A stretch of 64,000 nucleotides of DNA, taken from NCBI GenBank assembly GCA_021030915.1, contig JAGEMR010000021.1, positions 186,001-250,000 on the forward strand. The letters run 5' to 3'. The translations under genes and the position numbers were made by a program. Positions 58,378 through 64,000 of the stretch are shown here, in pieces; the first letter of the stretch is position 1, and each line of letters starts with the position of its first letter. The notes under the pieces were generated by a model. That model had not been told where the DNA came from. It searched no databases and saw only the letters and a program-made list of their open reading frames with translations. The stretch is from Astrothelium macrocarpum. Its lineage: Eukaryota > Ascomycota > Dothideomycetes > Trypetheliales > Trypetheliaceae.

Positions 58378-59208
58378 CGAAGACTGAGAGGGTCACCAAT
58401 GAATGTTGTTGAGTGGCGTATTGTTGCAGCTGGGGCAGCTGGGTAAACTTTGGTGGGGCTCAAAATGCCGAAATAGACTCTACATGGGCAGTTCAAGAGC
58501 AAATTCGGTCTGCTGTAAAGACCGAGAAACTTCGCATTTCAATTCTATGTGTTTTCAATGGAAGCGAGATCCAAAGACTCTCCATCTGGAAGGGTTATCA
58601 ATTATGTTGTTGAAGCCAGTGCCTTACTGCCGTTTTGCTGGCTAATCAGCTCTGATGATCTACTGCACCCAAAAACTCTCATGTAACCGAAATTGAGATG
58701 AAGGTTTTTAGGGCCCCATTCCTCTGTATTATGGGAATTACCACAAAACCCGAAACGATATGTTTTCATATATCCACAGCCATACGAGGTCCAGAGCAAT
58801 CGACTCAAATATAAAACAGGGTTGATTGAGGTCCTGGGGCAATGCAATCAATCAATGGAATAAAGATGGACGACGATGACGGTCCGTTATCAAATAAATA
58901 CAAAAGCTTTTGGAGAGACTGGACTCGATAAGTACCGAGGATAGAATTGTGTTGAAAGGGACAGCCAAACTATTGAGTTATGATGACAACTGGTCTGTTG
59001 CCGACTCGTCGAACTGTGCCGCCCTCTTCCGGTGGACGCCTTGCCAATTGGCCATGGATCGATTTCAGTAGAGGCTGTACGGGAGGACCCAGAAAACCGA
59101 ATTCGAGACTTCCCTCGCCGAAACAATCCTGGATATCCTGTTTCAAGGCGCTATGGGCGATATTCACATAATGCGATGCAGCAGATTGGGGAACCCCAGC
59201 AAGGTCAT
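58378..59208. other. Intergenic, RidA promoter side
   Basis: Between the RidA start and the APRT stop. Only short shadow frames; nothing recognised. Confidence 0.55.
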
Positions 59209-60197
59209 TCAGGTTTGCTTGTCCTGTGTCGCCAGTAAGGTGTGAACAGGAGCATCGAGCTGCGCTCTCCCCTTTAGAAAATCGAGTTCAAGAATGAAGA
59301 CGTAGCCGAGCAGGGTCCCACCAAGTTGTCTGACCAGCGAACCGGCTGCCGCCGCGGATCCGCCGGTCGCGATGATGTCGTCAACCACGATGACTCTTTG
59401 CCCAGGCTTGATAGCATCAGCTTGCAGCTGGAAGAAATCTTCTCCATACTCCTTCTGGTACGAAGCCGTCTTCGTCGGACCGGGCAGCTTCCCCTTCTTC
59501 CGCACAGGCACAAACGATGTTCCTAATCGGAGCGCCAGGCTGGGACCAAACAGGAATCCTCGGGCTTCTAAGCCTACAATGACGTCCACGCCGTGGGAAC
59601 GAGTAGTCGGGGGCTCCATGGCAGTTTCCCCCACACTAAGGTAATGGGAAGGTGGGACGTGTGGGCCAGGCGGCACGTCGTTGCGATTATGTCGGACAGT
59701 CGAAGTGAAGGATTCCAATATCTGGATTTCGAGGGCATGGATGAGGGATTCATGGAGCGATGGATTGGCGAAGATGGGAAGGATGTCTTCGAAGAGAATT
59801 CCAGGAGAAGGAAAGTCGGCAAATTGACGGAGGGCGGAGCGAAGGTTTATCTTAAGACTGGAGAATTCTGCGGATTCGTTGTATTAGCTTCGCTGCGCTG
59901 GTTGGGGAAGATGGTCAATAGTAGTAATGACTTCTTCGATTTGGCATTTTTCACAGTGCTGCACAATTGATGGTGCTGGGGTAAATAGAGATGATGGTAA
60001 GGCTCACCGGTGGCGCTGGAGGAGGCGGAGGCGGCGAGTCTTCCTTCGGAGGCATCTTCAATGGTGGGATCAGGCTTCGTAGGGGGACGATGGGAAGAAG
60101 TGGAAGATTTATCGGTCGATTGAGTGGAGGGGCTGACGTTATCAGGATGACCGTGGGGACGACGCGAAGGCTCAAGGGAAACGGGCTGAGCGGACAT
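59209..60197 (-). CDS. APT1: Adenine phosphoribosyltransferase with N-terminal extension
   Basis: Exons 60008..60197 and 59209..59867; 140-nt intron; 282 residues, about 100 longer than usual APRT. Residues 1-~63 are Ser/Thr/Pro-rich and disordered. From EFSSLKINLRSALRQFADFPSPGILFEDILPIF the normal APRT begins. An insertion (about 25 residues, NDVPPGPHVPPSHYL...) precedes VDVIVGLEARGFLFGPSLALRLGTSFVPVRKKGKLPG. The PRPP-binding loop is VIVVDDIIATGGSAAAA. The enzyme converts adenine and PRPP to AMP and pyrophosphate in purine salvage, in the cytosol. The first exon could be alternative, but the phase-1 splice (ATG|EFSS) fits well. Hand-spliced start at 60197, where an open frame continues upstream without features. 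Confidence 0.9.
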
Positions 60198-61321
60198 GAC
60201 GAAAGAGAAGAGAAAGAAAAAAAGGAAGACGAGGGAGAAAGAGTCACGTAACAGAAAGCGAGGGAGTCCGGGAGGCACAACAGGCAGAAAGCAGCAAGGC
60301 GTGAACACGATGCGGTGTGTGTGTACCAATGCTACCAGAGCTTTGGGCGTCGTGGAGGGAAAAAAAAGATTTGGCGTCGGACGCGTCCAACTACCCGGCC
60401 AGGCTACCGCCTCAATGCACCATTCGACCGGGATCGGTCTACAGTATCTACAGTATCTTCCGGATGGCGTGCCGTTAAGCTGCAGCCGGCGGCCTTCGAT
60501 GCGTAGCCGGGTACTTCCTGGTTGTTGCTCACCGTCGATGCGCCCCTGGCCATGCGCTGGTGCAGTTGCTGGCTTGAGCTTGCCATCAGAGCAAAGCCCA
60601 GAGGAAGCGAGTCCTGATGTGGAAGATGGGCAAAGACATCGGTGGCCTGGCTGGCGTATTGCTTGCCAAGCGATTAGGGTTTGTGCGTGTCATTGTGGTC
60701 TGCCACAACCCCACGAGTGGAGGTACTGCAGGTGATGGACGGCCGTGGCGTTCAACAGAAGAACGCTTGGCCTTCCAATGCTTCTACGCAGCTTCTAGGA
60801 TGGGCCTAACTTGGCGCAGTGATAAGCCTAGTGACTGCTTCCATCGCGGACAGCGGGAACGGACGAGCCCAGCTTTTCCGCTAGTCGAGAATCCGTTGCT
60901 GAGCATTCCCGTGCCTCTCACATGTCAGACGCGCTTGCAGAGAGGCTTGATATCGATGCTGAATACGATGCTGAATACATTGCTTCACATGATTACACAT
61001 CGAGAATCTTCCATTGACTAGGCTTCCTGGCGCTTGCTTTGCGGCACGACCGAAAGCCAGCTCACACACGTACTCCACGTTCTGCATCCAAGTCCGGCGT
61101 TGGCTGCAGAGCTATGTGGGCTTATCAGGAGGCGTTGATTTCACTTATGACCAACCGGGAATAAAAAGATACTATTGACCGAACGGCCTTCCGCTTCTGT
61201 CTGAGTACTGAAAAAATACATGTTTGCCGTTTCGCATGTCTAACATAATTGCCAGTATGTGGCTATGAAAGGAAAGATGTCCAGGATACTTTCTATCGAA
61301 TCTACCCGAAAACGCCATCAC
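60198..61321. other. Intergenic
   Basis: 1.1 kb between the APRT start and the AAA ATPase stop. A plus-strand frame at 60617..61021 has no family features. A short direct repeat (CTACAGTAT twice) lies near 60.44 kb. Confidence 0.5.
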
Positions 61322-63595
61322 TCATGCGAAGATTGCGGACCGCGCTCGTTCAGTCTCCATCGTTGAGTTGTGAAGATGCTGTGTCACATCCAAGACCGTC
61401 ATGACATGCTCGTGCTTGAGCGGACTCTCCTTTCGGTTCGCTAGAAGCTGAGCTGTCTTCAACACGTTCTTGATCTGCCTGCCATTCATATTCATCAATG
61501 CCAACTGGTCGAGCTGCCTGTCCGTGATGGTGTTCTTCTGCGGGCTCTGTCCAAGGAAATTCTTCCAAATCAGCTTGCGGGAGTCCGCTGAGAGTTCGGG
61601 GTAATCGAGAGATATATGGATGCGGCTTTGGAAGGCAGGATCAAAAGTCCCGACCCGATTTGTCGTGAGGAACATAATTCCTTCATAATACTCGAGGATA
61701 CGGAGGAAGATGCTGACAAGTTTGTTGCGCTCAAGTTCGTGCAGCGAACGTTGCTCCAGGAAGACGTCCGCTTCATCAAGGAGCAAGATGGCATTCCATC
61801 GCGTACACATCTCGAGTATACTCTGCAATTTGGCTTCAACTCCGCGAGGGTCCAGTCCAAGATCGCCAGCACTCATCATGAAGAGAGGCACTTTCATCTC
61901 CTCGGCTACGGATTCGGCAGTGAGCGTTTTGCCTACACCAGGCGGTCCGCAAAGCAACAAGATAATCCCTTTGCCTTTGCCCTCAATAACATCATCAAAT
62001 GTTTGACGGTACTTGGACTGGGTTTGGGTGAATCCGAGGATCAGCTCTTTTTGCTTAGCCGGCAAAACCAAGCTATCAAAAGCGCCTGCGCTCCAAGTGA
62101 TTCCTTGAACAGCGTTGACGAAAAGATTTACTATCAAGGTTAGCTAAAAGTTCTTGGGCATGCTTTCCTTAGTTTTTTCACATAATAGAGAAGAAGAGCA
62201 CGTACGCCAAAGCTTTTCCTTGAGTGAATATCCCCTTACTAAGTGAGTTGCAATCATCTTCTGCTCGCGTGTCAAAGGAGGAAGCTTGTTTTCTTCATCA
62301 TCATCCGCGAAAGCACCATCGACAGGCATGCCTCCATCGCACTCATCATAAGCACCTTCGTAATCATCATTCGGAGGCGGGATTTCATCGTACGCGTGGT
62401 TACCAACCGGTTGGTCTTTCTGCGCAAAAGGCGTGACATAGACGCCATTGTTTGCATTGAAGCGATTCCAACCATATGTATCCACAATGATACGACCTTT
62501 GACGGCGCATTTATCTTTCTGACCAAGCTTGTTAAGTTTCCAGCCAATACCGTTGTACCCCTTGTAATGTGAACCGGCGAGAGATTCAAACTTCGCGCCA
62601 CGAGCGATCAGCCGCTCCGAGAGCTCGTTTATATTTGAATGAAGGGCAAGGGGGAATGCAGAAAGGGAGGTGATGGATTGTGTACCCGCGTAAACATGGA
62701 TGAGAAGGTTTAGTTTGATAGTGCCAAATTTGGTTCCGTCAAAGTCGACGTATTTGCAGGTCAGCCAAAACACGGGGTTCCCACGTCGATCCTCCCCATA
62801 TTTGGAGCTTTGTAACTTGAAAACGCGATCTTGATTCTCTTGGCGCGTGTAGATTAACGAACCAGGTTGAAAGAGTGTCCACAAAAGCTCAAACGTGATA
62901 ACGCCTTTTTCTTTCATGTCTTGACTGACTTCGACAACGTCTTGAAACTCGTTGACTAATATGTCTTGTAAAAGCTCTGCATGTTCACGCGTCTTGACAT
63001 CTTCTTCAGACTGCTCTTCTGGGTCCTCAGGGTTCTGTAATTCTTCGATCTTTCCCTTGAACTCGGACCAGCGATGGATGATTGGCTCAAATCTTCCACT
63101 GAATTCCAAACGGTCTAGCTCAACGGTAACACCGGGATATCCACGGAGGACATCCCTTAACAAGCGCTTCAAAAGCGGGCTTTGCACGACGATGGAATGT
63201 ATTTTGAGCACTCGGCGAGGGTCGTTGTAAGCCTTCACATTACGCACAAGTAAAGCGTATTTTGCGCTCTCTGCATCTTCAACGATCGTACCAAGATCGT
63301 CTGGAGGAGTATCCTGCCATTGGAATCGGCCACGCTTATCTTCTTTGCCCGAATACAAATTCTTGAAGTCACACTCCATCCCAATCTCATCATCCTTGAT
63401 AATTGTAAGATTTGTATCTCCGTTTGGTGGAGGAGGTGGAATCATGTCGGGTGGTTGCCTCATCGTGCTCATCCGAGCTCTCCCTCTTTGTAGTCTGAAT
63501 TGTTGGGCTTTTGCTGTATTCATCAGAAGCTGCGGAGGAATCCCACCCGTGGCATCAGGAAAAACGTCCGAACTCCCAAAAAATCCAGGAGCCAT
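61322..63595 (-). CDS. Fungal AAA ATPase with large N-terminal domain
   Basis: Exons 62206..63595 and 61322..62130; the 75-nt intron joins GYSLKEKLW to LNLFVNAVQGITWS in frame, 732 residues. The N-terminal ~460 residues form an uncharacterised domain typical of a large fungal AAA family (VYAGTQSITSLSAFPLALH, RGAKFESLAGSHYKGYNG, KGRIIVDTYGWNRFN). The AAA module begins about residue 470. Walker A is GPPGVGKT (~525-532), Walker B ILLLDEADVFLEQR, sensor 1 MFLTTNRVGTFDPAFQSRIH (with the arginine finger region), and the small lid domain ends ...HVMTVLDVTQHLH. The family hydrolyses ATP to remodel proteins; its target is unknown. Related genes are often multicopy in filamentous fungi. A naive read-through of the intron gives a false stop. 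Confidence 0.88.
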
Positions 63596-64000
63596 AGCGA
63601 TCCGCGTCGAGCTTGCTCCTTTCGTTGACTCTTTGTTAGTAGAATGCGCGACAACGTCGATTTAGTGAATGAAAGACTTGACAGGAGACTGCTTGGTCAG
63701 GTCGACCGAAATGTACCCCTCCAGTGGAAGCACACCGATATCAGACTAGAAGAGGATAATATGCATTCGTAAGCAAGCAACCCAAAGGGGAGAGGAGGTG
63801 TATTGGAGCAAGGCAGCAGTTCACTGACACTGCAAGCTCAGCCCAGAGAGGGGGCACAGGAGTCACAGGTAAATGCACAGCTTTATAGTGATAGCTCGCC
63901 TCACCTTGCTGCCTACCTGAACCTCACAGCACATGTTGAACAATGACAACACAAGGCTGCAGCGTGGCTGATTTTATGCACTGCAATGTACACACGAACG
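63596..64000. other. Upstream flank of the AAA ATPase gene
   Basis: 405 bp to the window end. No gene or site recognised. Confidence 0.5.

Noticed and set aside
20400..60197. NCS1 permease and APRT as a purine-uptake gene pair.
   Set aside because: They lie about 37 kb apart with many unrelated genes between; a shared pathway does not imply a cluster.

Overview
The window reads as nuclear DNA of a filamentous ascomycete (Pezizomycotina). Genes are protein-coding and lie on both strands. Most carry short GT-AG introns of about 50-100 nt with CTNAC-like branch sites. Proteins include typical fungal types: a Kre9/Knh1-like wall protein, a secreted GH3 glucosidase and a GPI-anchored protein. I cannot name the class or species. 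No CRISPR array, rRNA, convincing tRNA, autonomous transposon or PKS/NRPS-type cluster was seen.

Layout. 0-8 kb: Kre9/Knh1-like Ser/Thr-rich protein (cut by the left edge), GH3 beta-glucosidase-like enzyme, and a beta-propeller-like protein with a C-terminal CaaX box. 9-15 kb: divergent TIM50 and EDEM/Mnl1-type GH47 protein sharing a 376-bp promoter region. 15-23 kb: hypothetical protein, a zinc-finger/TENA-THI-4 fusion, and an NCS1 purine-cytosine permease. 23-32 kb: Dom34/Pelota, an aldo-keto reductase with an 11-nt exon, a GPI-anchored protein, and a KDEL-receptor homologue with a long tail. 37-48 kb: Myb/SANT-like nuclear protein, secreted FAD amine oxidase, and dihydroxy-acid dehydratase with an 8-nt exon. 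48-54 kb: alpha/beta-hydrolase fused to a capping-enzyme-like phosphatase, ribosomal protein eS19, a small three-exon unknown gene, and a 0.38-kb foldback element. 55-64 kb: Rib7-type reductase, basic coiled-coil protein, RidA/Mmf1 (14-nt exon), adenine phosphoribosyltransferase, and an AAA ATPase.

The genes do not form one pathway. Loose themes are ER and secretory quality control (EDEM, KDEL receptor), mitochondria (TIM50, RidA), purine uptake and salvage (NCS1 permease, APRT), branched-chain amino acids and their reactive by-products (DHAD, RidA), and translation (eS19, Pelota). Ordinary housekeeping genes are interspersed with long gene-poor stretches (27.8-30.9, 32.4-37.0 and 42.5-45.8 kb).

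Gene models were built by hand from splice signals, frame continuity and remembered family motifs. Exon coordinates are given in each entry. Nothing was searched against a database.
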